From Nectonema munidae (taxonomy: Eukaryota > Nematomorpha > Nectonematoida > Nectonematidae): 64,000 bases of DNA. Positions 1 through 9,363 of this stretch are shown here, one piece after another. The notes beneath the pieces were generated by a model. That model saw only the letters and a program-made list of their open reading frames with translations, was not told the origin of the DNA and did no database searches. The stretch is taken from the NCBI GenBank assembly GCA_030549495.1, contig JAUIRK010000504.1:233988-297987 (forward strand). The letters are read 5' to 3'. Position numbers and translations under genes: made by a program. Position 1 is the first letter of the stretch, and the number at the start of each line of letters is the position of its first letter.

Positions 1-640
1 GATAACTCCACATTTCACAATTTGCAATATCAAATATTATTTTGTTGCACTAACATCACAAAACTTCAATTAATTTTATAATTAGTTTGGAGATTATTGG
101 ATCGTTAATATAATCTCAGTCGATTGATTTTTGTCATTTAAGCGGAAAATCGATTGCAGTATTTCTCACAAAATTCTGTGCGAAGTGTGTGTGCATTGAA
201 GGATTTTATATTCCTTAGAGGGCTCCTTTTCGCGTTTTTTCGAAGAATGCTTTGGGATACGTGCATTTATTTTGGATTATTTCCATAAGAGAGTCCTTTG
301 TGGGGGATGATCGGCTGGTTGGGTAGCGCATACTCAAACTTATGGGCGTGTGCCGTCAATATTATCGGGTAGGAACATTTGTGTAGCAGTTCATCATTCT
401 TAGATGAAAGGAATATGAAGAAATAAGGTAGGTGAGAGGACTCATATTGGCAGATCAGGGTGTCAAACCTTGACAAATTAAACATGCTAATTATTCTACT
501 TTTATTACTTTTTCTCAGAATATTTAAAAGATTAAAAAAAAATTTTTTTACTATAATGGAAGATAATTATACCGAGATAGTAATTTACTCTGAAGCATTC
601 TAGATTCTCACTGTCCTACACACTGGGAATAAATGCTGCA
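1..640. other. AT-rich DNA without a recognised gene
   Basis: No convincing coding region, RNA gene or repeat end was seen. The one small minus-strand open frame (267-485) has no recognisable motif. Confidence 0.6.
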
Positions 641-790
641 CAAAAAAACCAATGAAGCAACTCAGCACAATATCGTTTTTTCATATATTCGCTCTTATGG
701 CGATTCGAACCCGGCTAATGAAATCGGGAGCGAAAGCACACGTCCAAACCTTGACGATTGAGCATTCACAAAAACTACAAAGTATATTAA
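640..790 (-). repeat. Possible tRNA-derived SINE fragment
   Basis: On the minus strand the stretch near 700-785 holds a box-A-like run (GCTCAATCGTCAAGG) followed about 45 bp later by a box-B-like GGGTTCGAATCGCC. This spacing resembles the internal RNA polymerase III promoter of a tRNA-derived SINE. No target duplication and no second copy were found, so this is tentative. From about 800 to 1700 nothing else was recognised. Confidence 0.4.
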
Positions 791-1710
791 AAAATTTATG
801 TGAATGTTCGGTTTTAACATGCTTGTGAAAGTTATTTTCACCGATGCAAACTACAAAAACTTCTCATAAAAAGATTGACAAACCAACACTTGTCATCTCC
901 ATTCGAAGTCGGAAGTAACAGCAAAGCCAGACGTTACATCAATTATTATCAGTCCAAAAAGATTTCAAACATCATGAACAAAATAAGTAAAAATGATTCA
1001 ATGCTTTGAAATAAATAAACTTTGTATAAAATTGTATACTTTTTGGCAAATAAATTCCTACCCTTTTGAATAAAAATATTTTATTGTGCAGAACTGTAGT
1101 TGTGGTGTGTGGTCCGTATGAGGGGGGAGAGGGGGGTTAAGCCTATTTGAATGATTTTATCCTCAATTTAAGGAGACCCACCCAAGTAGTGACGAGCTAC
1201 TATTCGAACCATTTTCTGTATTCTAGGAGCTAAACTATAGAAAATCAAAGTATTGAAACTAGTATTTTGAAATATTTTCCAAATAAAAAAGGTAGAAAAT
1301 TTTATTTTCTAAAAAACTTGAGTGCAATTCTTAAAAATATAAATTCCATATTTTTTTCAAAATTTTTGTACATCATATGTTAAAACATTTAATGCATTTT
1401 TTATGCATTTTAACTTTTATTCGTCCTTTTTCAATTTAAATTGATCCTAAATTCGTCATTTTTCAATTTGAACTCAGTTTTTTTGTTTTAATTTATTTTC
1501 TGCTTTTATTTTGTTCATTATACTTGTTTTAAATTTGAAATTTGAAATGACATAAAACAGGTGTGCAAGTAAAATATTGTCTACGAAACCTGGCAATAGG
1601 TTATTTTTCTATTCGTTACATATGTGTGTTAAGAAGCAATATTTTATAAATTGTTACTTTCTTTAAATTTTTCACCTCCTTTTTCATGGATAGCAGGCTT
1701 GTGCATGGTA

Positions 1711-2325
1711 TACCTAGAATCTTCAAACGATCTACTGTCATCCAGTATAGTCTTTAGTTCTTTCGTTTAGATTTTCCGCCATTACAAGTGGAAAATGAAG
1801 AAGCACTTTCTGGATTTTTTGGTGCATTTTTTCCATAATATTGAGAATATTCAATCTTTTTGAATTATTTTGAGGGCAGTGACTCAAAGATATAAGGTGA
1901 TTTTGAAATTTGGAATTGATGTTGTTCGACTTTATACAAATGTATCCAAAAGGATTTAAAAATCACATTAACGAAACTTCATCAAGAACTGGAAAGAGAC
2001 AAATCTCCCCGAGATAGTTAAAAAAGGAATTCAATATTTTCAATATTATACCTAAAAAGTGCATGTTCATTGACGAATCAGTTTTCAATCTTAACCTTTC
2101 AACAAATTTTGGAAGATCCAAATTAAGACATACATCTAGCATAATTGTTCCTTCTTTCAAAGAGAGAAACATTACCTTGAGTGCGCCTATAAAAAACTAC
2201 AATAAAATGGTGCAATTCAAATTTTAGAAAATTCCAAATGCAATGGTGAAAAATTTCAAGAGTTCATAAAAGAACTAAGGACTATACATACGAGAACCAT
2301 ATGGCAATCGATCGTTTGAAGATTC
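1711..2325. repeat. Imperfect inverted repeat, arms about 110 bp
   Basis: AGAATCTTCAAACGATC at about 1719-1735 recurs inverted at about 2308-2324. Similarity continues inward on both arms (GTATAGTCTTTAGTTCTTT on the left, GTATAGTCCTTAGTTCTTT on the right when reversed). It could be the ends of a decayed DNA transposon or two copies of one repeat in opposite orientation. The open frame between the arms (1963-2172, minus) has no recognised motif. Confidence 0.6.
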
Positions 2326-2359
2326 TTGGCTTGTAATGGGCAATGCCGCTTTCCATAAA

Positions 2360-3025
2360 AAAAAACCGTAACTGGACGTTCGTCAACGCATATTTCGTCC
2401 CCGGACACTTCGTTGCCACGAATGGACATTTAGTCGAACAGCCTTTAAGTCGAAATAGTGTTAACCCATTTACGACCAATGTTCCTATTTTGGAACATAA
2501 GTAATTTCATCTTCGTCTGCTTTTTTCAATGACATTGAATATAAATCATCTGCGTTTTTTTAAAAATCGTCTGCTTTGCTTGGTCTTAAATGGGTTAATC
2601 CGTCAAAAGTTAGAGGCATTTTATATTGTTAAACAGCCAATGAGGTAATTGCGCTTAATTATAAGCTATTAAAGAAAGAATATATAAGTGGGATTTCCTT
2701 TTTACCAATTTTGCGGTTAGGTCACACTTTCACACTGGTTAACTTTAGCAATTCATTAGTGAAATTTTAGAAAAGAGCCTTTAGTAATTTGGTTTGTGTA
2801 ATTAATTTTTTGCTAATTTAATTAGTTGATTACACTTAAGCGTTGAGAAACCTTACTGATTCACTTGTGGAAATGTGGTCAAAGGCGTTTGTGGAAGTAA
2901 TATTTTTTTTGCTTTATATAATTTCAGTCTGATTATAAAGTTCTATGGAAACCGGACAATTGCCCCACGGACAACCGGCTGAATAGGGTAATTGCCGACG
3001 CACAAATGCCCGATATACATCATTT
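2360..3025. repeat. Degenerate GGACA(N)TTCGTC-type repeat, split by a MITE
   Basis: Variants of GGACATTTCGTC recur at 2372-2450 (GGACGTTCGTC, GGACACTTCGTTGCC, GGACATTTAGTCGAA) and around 2950-3015 (GGACAATTGCCC, GGACAACCGG). This looks like a low-complexity repeat family or a decayed MITE. The piggyBac-type MITE at 2465-2594 lies inside it. Confidence 0.4.
2465..2594 (+). mobile_element. piggyBac-type MITE, copy 1 (130 bp)
   Basis: The element is bounded by TTAA on both sides (2461-2464 and 2595-2598), the target duplication typical of piggyBac. Its ends begin with CCC and form 15-bp TIRs with one mismatch: CCCATTTACGACCAA against CCCATTTAAGACCAA. Just inside the left end is a perfect 7-bp stem around a TATTTT loop (ATGTTCC ... 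GGAACAT). A second copy with about 93% identity by eye lies at 61267-61397 in the same orientation. There is no coding capacity, so it would need a transposase from elsewhere. Confidence 0.85.
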
Positions 3026-3130
3026 AAATTAGACAAAAAACATACTTTAGTATTTCTACTAAAATAATATAGCGACAGTTTATATTTAGGTTCGAGAAAT
3101 AAAATGTTTGGCAATCATAAGGGGCGTGAG

Positions 3131-3830
3131 TAGAGCTTCTGTCTCGAGATTTCTCGAGAATTTTTTTATTTCTTGATTCTCGAAAAATTTTTGTCGAGAC
3201 TCAAGAATTTAAAAATTTTTTTATTACTGAAAACATGTTAAATTTTGAATAAATATTAATAAAAAATAAATAATTATGTGTAATGCACGATCAACTTTTG
3301 AATATTCAAATTTTGAAGAAATTTTAGGATGTGCAAAAAATATTTTTGATAAAATTTTTTCTCATTATTCGGAGCATGGAACTGTTATACAAGAAAGCCA
3401 CATTCAAGTCGAATCTATTAATGAGTTTGAAGAAGAATCTCTAATTCAAAGTTTAAATAGAGAAATTAAAGAATTCATGTATGATAAAAAAGAAGAAAAA
3501 GTTAGTACAATAGAAGAAGAACTACAGATGTTCAAACAAAACAAAAATTTTGATTTATCAGAATCGATGCAATTGTTAAAAAATTCTCTTTTATGCATCC
3601 AACCAACTTCTTGTCAATGCGGAAGAATTTTATCTCCAAAACAATTGAGTTTGAAAAAGGAAACTTTAAATGCTCTTGTTTTTTTAAAAAGTTATTTTAC
3701 TAATAAAACTAAATATTTTTTTCGTAAAATATTTTTTAACTTCTCGAAACTTTTCTCGAGTCTCGAGAATCATATATTTTTTTCTCTCGTTTCTCGAGAA
3801 TTAAATTTTATCGAGAAATCAGAAGCTCTA
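3131..3830 (+). mobile_element. Short hAT derivative with perfect target duplication
   Basis: The TIRs are TAGAGCTTCTG at 3131-3141 and its exact inverse at 3820-3830. They are flanked by a perfect 8-bp duplication, GGCGTGAG (3123-3130 and 3831-3838), the size made by hAT transposases. Both subterminal regions are packed with the palindrome TCTCGAGA and its halves, as expected of transposase-binding repeats. The 700-bp element encloses a reading frame that keeps a hAT C-terminal region but lacks the catalytic core, so it is an internal-deletion derivative. Confidence 0.9.
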
Positions 3831-3851
3831 GGCGTGAGTAAGGTTCGTTAG
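3276..3851 (+). CDS. hAT C-terminal (dimerisation) domain protein, 191 codons
   Basis: This frame starts with ATG inside the left subterminal region and reads through the right TIR into flanking DNA. Residues about 55-90 are acidic and charged. Residues about 80-145 match the hAT dimerisation region: an E-E-L-x-x-F-K start, LLCIQPTS, a remnant of the ER-FS signature (CQCGRILS), and an ending like L-x-F-L-K-S-Y-F. The catalytic residues of a full hAT transposase (normally about 500-700 aa) are absent. The last 40 or so residues come from the terminal repeat. It could be a passenger relic or, since the frame is open, a short protein able to pair with full-length transposase. Expression is unknown. 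Confidence 0.6.
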   Translation: MCNARSTFEYSNFEEILGCAKNIFDKIFSHYSEHGTVIQESHIQVESINEFEEESLIQSLNREIKEFMYDKKEEKVSTIEEELQMFKQNKNFDLSESMQLLKNSLLCIQPTSCQCGRILSPKQLSLKKETLNALVFLKSYFTNKTKYFFRKIFFNFSKLFSSLENHIFFSLVSRELNFIEKSEALGVSKVR

Positions 3852-4048
3852 ATTGAAATATTTACTGACAAAAGACAGAAATTTCAAAACTTTTTTTTAT
3901 CATAATTCAGAAATTTATGTATTATTCAAGTATAAAGTAATTTTTTGTTAATGTGTCGTTGTTTCAAAAAATGATAAGTTAATTTTGGATAGCATTGCAT
4001 ATCACTCTAAAAATGTGCTTAAACGCCGGACGATGCCTATATCCTAAC

Positions 4049-4970
4049 TAGGGTTCGCAATAGTATCAAAAATTAAAAACCGGCACAGATACCAGATACC
4101 TGCTTATTTCAACATATTTCTCGTCGGCTACGTATAAGTAATAATCATTAAAAAATAAGGTTTACTATATAAACAATAAAGTGTAGAAAAACCATATAAT
4201 CGAAAAACAAGAAAACAAAGTCCATTTTTTTACAAATAAATAGACTTTTTGGAAAAAATTATTTATATAAACGCCCAAAAAGAAATAAACAAAACTGAAA
4301 TTTTATATTAAAAAAAAGCTTTATTCACTGATAACAATTTTTAAAGTAATATTTTAGAAAAACTTGCGCATTTAAAGAGGAGTCCGACAATCAAGAGCGA
4401 ATTTTCGATTAAAAAAAAGCCCAGAAGCTGAAAATGCTCTTTCACTTTCTACATTTGTCGGTTGTTTAATTGAAAGAAGTGCAGCTAAAAGTTTATTCAT
4501 TTTTTCTGTTCGTTTGTCTGTCGCTTCGAAAAGTTTAAATCCCTTGTTGGCATCAAATATACCTTCACTAGCTATAGTTGATGAAGTGCGGCGACTTTTA
4601 AGTTTACTTATTTCATTAAAATATTTTTCAAGTATTCTGTTTTGCAAAGAAACAAAGAGATGCAAACTTCTGGAATATTCAATATATATATTTGATAGAA
4701 TGAAAAATCGATGAGCTACATAGAAACAGAGAGAGGCAAGTGTTTGATATATTGATTTATTATAAACAAATGGGTGATGTTTTTTTCTATCATTTTGGCT
4801 TGAAAGAATTTTAAAGATAGGAGAATTAAAATGTATAAAGTAAACAAATAATCAGAGATAAATGGGTGAATAACTAGGCAAGTCTCTGAACCGGAATAAG
4901 TTTCCGAGACGATTCCTAAAATTTAGGAACCGGGAATGTCCCGGTCCTTTAGAGCCGGGAGCGAACCCTA
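4049..4970 (-). mobile_element. Short hAT derivative, 922 bp, perfect target duplication
   Basis: The TIRs are TAGGGTTCGC (4049-4058) and GCGAACCCTA (4961-4970). They are flanked by a perfect 8-bp duplication, ATCCTAAC (4041-4048 and 4971-4978). The element lies 218 bp from the other short hAT but has different ends. Inside is a minus-strand frame with only the hAT C-terminal domain. Confidence 0.92.
4372..4665 (-). CDS. hAT C-terminal dimerisation domain fragment (97 codons)
   Basis: The translation carries the hAT signature in order: LLAALLSIKQPTNVESER followed by AFSASGLFFNRKF, matching the family pattern of ILSI-x-x-T-x-x-x-SER-x-FS-x-x-G. The conserved SER-AFS block is at about residues 72-79. 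The DDE catalytic core and zinc finger are missing. The frame ends inside the parent element, well before its left TIR. The first codon is not clearly a true start. It is probably the retained 3' end of a transposase gene in an internally deleted copy. Confidence 0.7.
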   Translation of the reverse strand: MHLFVSLQNRILEKYFNEISKLKSRRTSSTIASEGIFDANKGFKLFEATDKRTEKMNKLLAALLSIKQPTNVESERAFSASGLFFNRKFALDCRTPL

Positions 4971-4979
4971 ATCCTAACA

Positions 4980-5655
4980 CAAGGCATTTTAAGTTGTTAT
5001 TCTTTCATCTCGCTGAAAAATTGGGTTTTATTTTAGTGTATTTAAAACGACCATAGCGTTCCATGACCCAACCTTTCTTCCCCAAAGAGAATTCAATTTC
5101 ATACAGTTTGTTCATAGATTTTTTAGATCAGCAATATTCTTTATTTCATTTTGAAAAAATAGCCCTTCTAAGATTTAGCCCCCCCCCCACCCCTCTCCTA
5201 AATTCTTTTTTAATACGCCATTAAACACATTCACAGCTCTACACAATCCGATCTCTGCAAAACCACAAAGTATTTTTATTGTCGACAAAAAAACAAATCG
5301 GTGATTAAGAAAGGTAGATGTAAAAAAACTTGATTTCAATTGAAGCATTCGTGAAAAAATATATTTCGTGGATTATTATTCTTCTTATTAAATTGGCAGC
5401 AAGTATGAACAAATACGACCATTGCTTACAACTTAACAGAAATGATAAATTTGTTCATATAAATAATACTAATAATTAACTAGACAAGTAACTAAATGGG
5501 TTAAACATTTTATCAAATCATCATTCGTATATGTAAGGAATGTGAAGTATCAAGGTAGGTAAGGGAACCATATTGGGAATGATTGAAAAATATATTGTGA
5601 TTTTATTATCAAAATTTGAGAATATACTAAACAAAATATCAGCGATAAGTAATTC
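4980..5655. other. AT-rich DNA, no gene recognised
   Basis: There is a C-run with flanking pyrimidines at 5180-5200. No coding or repeat structure was recognised between the hAT element and the 3' side of APH-1. Confidence 0.5.
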
Positions 5656-5659
5656 AAAT

Positions 5660-5665
5660 TTTATT
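5660..5665 (-). terminator. Candidate poly(A) signal of APH-1
   Basis: AATAAA on the minus strand lies about 72 bp beyond the APH-1 stop codon, a usual distance for cleavage and polyadenylation. Confidence 0.45.
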
Positions 5666-5736
5666 TAAATTAAAAAATAATAATAAAAGATAGTTTAATT
5701 GAAAAAAAAGACTGTTATAATTTATCATCACCCAAA

Positions 5737-6492
5737 TCAAAACACCCTCTTCAATGAAGCCAAACTTCCGCCTGAAAAGAGAAACGCATATAGCATGGAA
5801 GTGAGGCATAAGAGGAGATAAGATGAAAGCGCGCAGAACAGATAATCACGATACAAAAAACTGGCCCCCGCGAAAAGCACGTGCGCAAAGAAAACGTAGA
5901 AGGCGTGGAAGAAACACTTTTGAAACACGCACACAAAGGAGATCACGGAGAGAAAAATGTGCTGAAAGAAGAGGAGCAGAAAAGCAAAAGACTTCATAAG
6001 CATGAAGAGCGAGGATTGCCAAACCTCAGGTTCTCCTGATGAGAGAACGGAATGGTTCAGGATTCCGAAAGTTCCTTTCGAAGTGGCTAATGCTGCAAGG
6101 CGTGGTAGGTGGAAGAAGAGAGAGGATAAGAAGCCGTAGCCGACACCCGCTGAAACGGAAACTTCAAGAATACTCGCTCTTGAATTGATGGAGTGCGAAA
6201 AATTGACGAAATTTTGGACGAGCGGCAAAACCTTGTGCATCAAAACGGCTAAGGCAAAGCGCATGCATTCTTGGGAGAGAACGGCAAAAAGCATGGAGTA
6301 GGGGAGAGGTAGAAGTTTGGCGGGAAGGAAGTGAGCGATGAATGAGGGTAGGAAGAGGGAAATGATCCAGAGGAAGGAACTACACAGGAACACAATGACC
6401 AAGTGAGATTTGTGTCTGAATAGTGACGCCATTAGAAAGAGTGGAGCACAGAAGGATAGCAAAAGGCATGACAAAAACTCTACAAGCGCCAT
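5737..6492 (-). CDS. Aph1: Gamma-secretase subunit APH-1
   Basis: The product is a 251-residue, almost wholly hydrophobic protein with about seven membrane segments; human APH1A has 265 residues. APH-1 is the scaffold on which presenilin, nicastrin and PEN-2 assemble into the intramembrane protease that cleaves Notch and APP-type proteins. Recognisable blocks are VIVFLCSSFLWIISLFL (residues 32-48), the QE-x-x-RFA motif (74-80), the TM4 block (112-126) and the C-terminal FSGGSLASLKR (239-249). The two functional membrane histidines of human APH1A (171 and 197) align with H178 and H204, with the same 26-residue spacing. In the TM4 GxxxGxxxG motif the first two glycines are kept (G116, G120), but the third is serine (S124). 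The start has a strong context (A at -3, G at +4). The gene is intact and intronless in its coding part, and visibly more GC-rich than its surroundings. Confidence 0.93.
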   Translation of the reverse strand: MALVEFLSCLLLSFCAPLFLMASLFRHKSHLVIVFLCSSFLWIISLFLPSFIAHFLPAKLLPLPYSMLFAVLSQECMRFALAVLMHKVLPLVQNFVNFSHSINSRASILEVSVSAGVGYGFLSSLFFHLPRLAALATSKGTFGILNHSVLSSGEPEVWQSSLFMLMKSFAFLLLFFQHIFLSVISFVCVFQKCFFHAFYVFFAHVLFAGASFLYRDYLFCALSSYLLLCLTSMLYAFLFSGGSLASLKRVF

Positions 6493-6512
6493 CCTTCTCT
6501 ATCGCAGGACTT

Positions 6513-6535
6513 CCTAAATCAAATGAGAGAAGATA
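6513..6535 (-). promoter_or_regulatory. Candidate 3' splice site in the APH-1 5' UTR
   Basis: Just upstream of the ATG the minus strand reads TCTTCTCTCATTTGATTTAG and then GAAGTCC. This is a pyrimidine-rich tract with a TAG acceptor 21 bp before the start codon. It would place the 5' UTR exon boundary here and put the neighbouring MULE inside a 5' UTR intron. No donor was identified. Confidence 0.35.
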
Positions 6536-6754
6536 CGTGATATGTTGGTAAAATGATACACTGTAAATTCATCGAATGTTGAATTCATCGACAATATTTT
6601 TTGTATTTTTAATAAACTTAAAATCAAATAAATTTATTTTTCAAAAATTATGTTTACTTAATAAACTTATAAACTCTTCTCAATGGAAGCCTGTATGAAC
6701 GTTAAAGATGTTAAAAGGATAAATTATGAGCTATTACTCAAAAATATTCAAAGT

Positions 6755-8010
6755 TTCTTACAACTCGTTGAATCCGCAAAGCGGAGTCTCTGTACTTTTT
6801 TCTTTGAACAAAAGAATCAGCACCAGACATGAGCTGTTCAATTTCAACTCGGGCTTGTTCTTTTTCAACATATCTATAAACTTACAAATATATTGGTGAA
6901 GATGCTCCAACTAAAGAGTTAAAAGCATGGTTCCAGCCATTATTTATCTTGAAAGAAGCTTCTTTTGATGAATCGTAACAATTCCAAAGTTCTATATCGA
7001 ATAAAGGAGGCCGCCCTTCTGTTTCTACGACTCAGTCGTCCAATCCAAGTCTCTTCTACATAGTCCAAGAATGGTTGAACATCTTCGGAAAAATTAATTC
7101 GTTCGCATAATTTTTCAAAATATTCAATGACGCTTGAAGTCGGAACAAACGAAAGAGCAGGAATCATGAATAGATTTAGAGCGAAAGCTGAGTCTTGTTC
7201 ATACCTCTGTTGTAATTCATGACTTTGTATGCAAAGAAAAATGCACTTTGAAAAATGAAAAAAACAACCTTTCAAAGTAGTAGTAGTTGGTAAAACTTTT
7301 TTAATGCCATTGATAGACGCTCTTTCAAAATCCATCAAAATTTTTTCTCGTGATAAAGCAGAATGTTTCAAAATTTTGTTCATTTCTTTTACACATTAAA
7401 GCATCATATATTAAAGAAAATGTTTTTGCATTACTCATGCAATGAACAGAGTATAGTTGAATAAAATAGATGAAGTTTTAAATCCACCATCCATAAACCA
7501 ACTTTTGTTGTGAACGAGATGAGTAAGGCTTTTTTCCGTTGAAAAAATTAAAACTTCATTTTGCATTTCTTAATTTTCGTATAAAAGGAAGTTATCTTTT
7601 AAGTGTGCTATTCTGTATTCAACGTGAATTCGAAGTTGGGATGAACTTAATGGATCAGGAGGAGCACATGATTTTAATTCTCTTAAATTTCTGATTGTTT
7701 TTTTTCATCAGCGAAATCCTTGGTAATTGAATAGAAACAGATTGGGATATTGCTTTAACGATAGTGTGTGGAGTTTCTTGTGAAGAAAGAGCTTTACTTG
7801 TGATCAAGTTATTAACTTTTTTTTGCTTGAACCCTCCTAGCACAATTACCTCCATGATTATGTTCATTTAATCTTTTAAAAATATTCTTATCTTTAGATT
7901 GTATTCTTGCCTTGCATTTAGTTAGATAATAAAAAAACTTTTTGATTTATTGTTTTCTCTCTACAAAATAAATAGCATCCGTCCATCAACTTTTTTTGAT
8001 TTTTTTCACT
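6755..8010 (-). pseudogene. MULE transposase with N-terminal FLYWCH zinc finger, decayed
   Basis: Reading the minus strand: a weak FLYWCH-type block at about 7870-8010 ends in the metal-binding H-N-H at 7852-7866. A region ending in LPRISLMKKN precedes the catalytic domain (about 7735-7670). The MULE core is the longest open frame (6940-7383). It contains ILMDFERASINGIKKVLP with the family's D-F-E, then GCFFHFSKC, ALSFVP and a W-I-G-R motif. After a stop, homology resumes at 6955-6755 with NNGWNHAFNSLVG and then EIEQLMSG and RKKYRD, the usual MULE C-terminus. At least three frame changes or stops interrupt it. Such enzymes cut and paste elements with long TIRs. Confidence 0.75.
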
Positions 8011-8369
8011 CATAATGTATTCTCCAAAGTCATAATTGCTCAATTAAAATAGATACAAGTTATGATAAAAATAGCCTTAACTAACTTTCTTTCAATGGTA
8101 CACAAATGACAGATTCTGCAATATTTACAATTGTTTAAACGATACATCCTTTGCAACTTAAATCAATGCACAAATGGGAGTCAGTTACTCCTCATCACTA
8201 CAGTAAGACAGACACGATTATCTTATTTTATGTAAGCAAGGAGGAAGTCCAGGCCTTCTTTATTCGAAATAGATCAATTGTATTTGTTATGATTCAGCTT
8301 AAGAATCTTCTTGCAGAAGTAGAGCATGTGAGTTTCTCAAGCTTCTTGATTTGAGTCATCTCTTCGAAA

Positions 8370-8490
8370 TATTTGGAAGTTTAAAAACATGCTGATAAAG
8401 CCAGAGTTCAAATAAAAATCCAACAGCTCTTATCTGGCGCTGCATCTTTTCCTTAAAAAGTGTACACGAATTTGCTTCAATAAATCAATG
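8370..8490 (+). pseudogene. Inverted fragment of a related MULE transposase C-terminus
   Basis: The plus-strand translation gives ADKARVQIKIQQLLSGAA. This parallels EQARVEIEQLMSGAD in the minus-strand gene at about 6850. It lies between the FLYWCH region and the right TIR, facing the other way. Confidence 0.6.
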
Positions 8491-8709
8491 AATTAAAAGA
8501 ACTTTGAAATTTTGGGAGAAGCTGGGGAAAAAGATAAAAATATTTTTAACATTGTTAACTTTGACAAAAATTTCAGTTAACGATTTTAAAAAAACATTTT
8601 TTTTTTACTTTTTCAAAAATAGATTTTCAATTTTATGAAAATGAAATTAAAAATACAAAAAATATTGTCGATGAATTTTCCGCGATGACCTGTCATGTGG
8701 CAAAATGTA

Positions 8710-9120
8710 GCAAGTGATATCTTAGCCAGTTAGAATCAGTTTGTTCACTTTACCTTAACCCTTTGAAAACCAATATGACCATTTTATTGAAATAGAAAGC
8801 AGAGAATTCATCTTCAAAATTCTCGTGCTCAAAGGTGCAATAAAAATAAAATTTTTGGAATTATTTGTTAACATTTATTTGATAAGTTTTAAGAATAAAA
8901 CACTCAAGTTCGCATTTTATAACCAAAATAATACATTGACACCCCACACAAAATTGTCGCACTATGGACCCTTTATATACGGCCACTTATTTTGTCGTTA
9001 AAAAGCATATTGATTGATTATTATTATTATTATTGATTACGCAGTTAGTGCGAAGAGATTTTAGAATCTAAGTTTTTCTTCTGAGTTTGCTCCGAATTTC
9101 ATAAATCTCAGATCGCTCTC
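8710..9120. other. No gene recognised
   Basis: AT-rich spacer with a short (ATT)n tract near 9015-9033. Confidence 0.5.
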
Positions 9121-9177
9121 AACCCTGTAAAATCGTTTTGAGGCCGCCATCCAATCTCGTTAGAAAAGAAGTTAGAA

Positions 9178-9363
9178 ATGATCAGGATGCACGACAAAGG
9201 CAAGTTCCTCGAGAAGTTTTCCAACCAAGGACATCACTGCGGAAAGACCCAAATCCTAAACATACTGAAGAATCAGGAGTGGATCAAGAAGTTTAAAAGC
9301 AATGTATCACTCGATCGCAAGCGAAAGTTACGGAAAACAGCAAATGGATACCAAAATTTTTAA
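9178..9363 (+). pseudogene. pogo/Tigger-like transposase N-terminal fragment
   Basis: The 61-residue frame contains GKTQILNILKNQEWIKKF followed by a basic DRKRKLRKT segment. This matches the helix-turn-helix and linker of pogo/Tigger (CENP-B-like) transposases, where GKTQISNIL is typical. It begins with a plausible helix (KGKFLEKFSNQGHH). The frame stops after 61 codons and no DDE domain follows, because a hAT-type sequence starts at about 9360. It is a broken relic, probably cut by that element. Confidence 0.55.

Larger units (their letters stand above)
6556..8698 (-). mobile_element. MULE (Mutator-like) DNA transposon with FLYWCH domain
   Basis: A perfect 32-bp inverted repeat (6582-6613 and 8646-8677; core TTCATCGACAATATTTTTTG) marks the ends, and weaker similarity extends outward. 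Nine-base flanks with one mismatch, GGTAAAATG (6547-6555) and GGCAAAATG (8699-8707), fit a 9-bp Mutator-type target duplication. A decayed transposase gene runs on the minus strand. The right part (about 8370-8490) carries a piece of a second, related transposase 3' end in the opposite orientation. The copy is therefore a chimera with two 3'-type ends. Confidence 0.75.
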
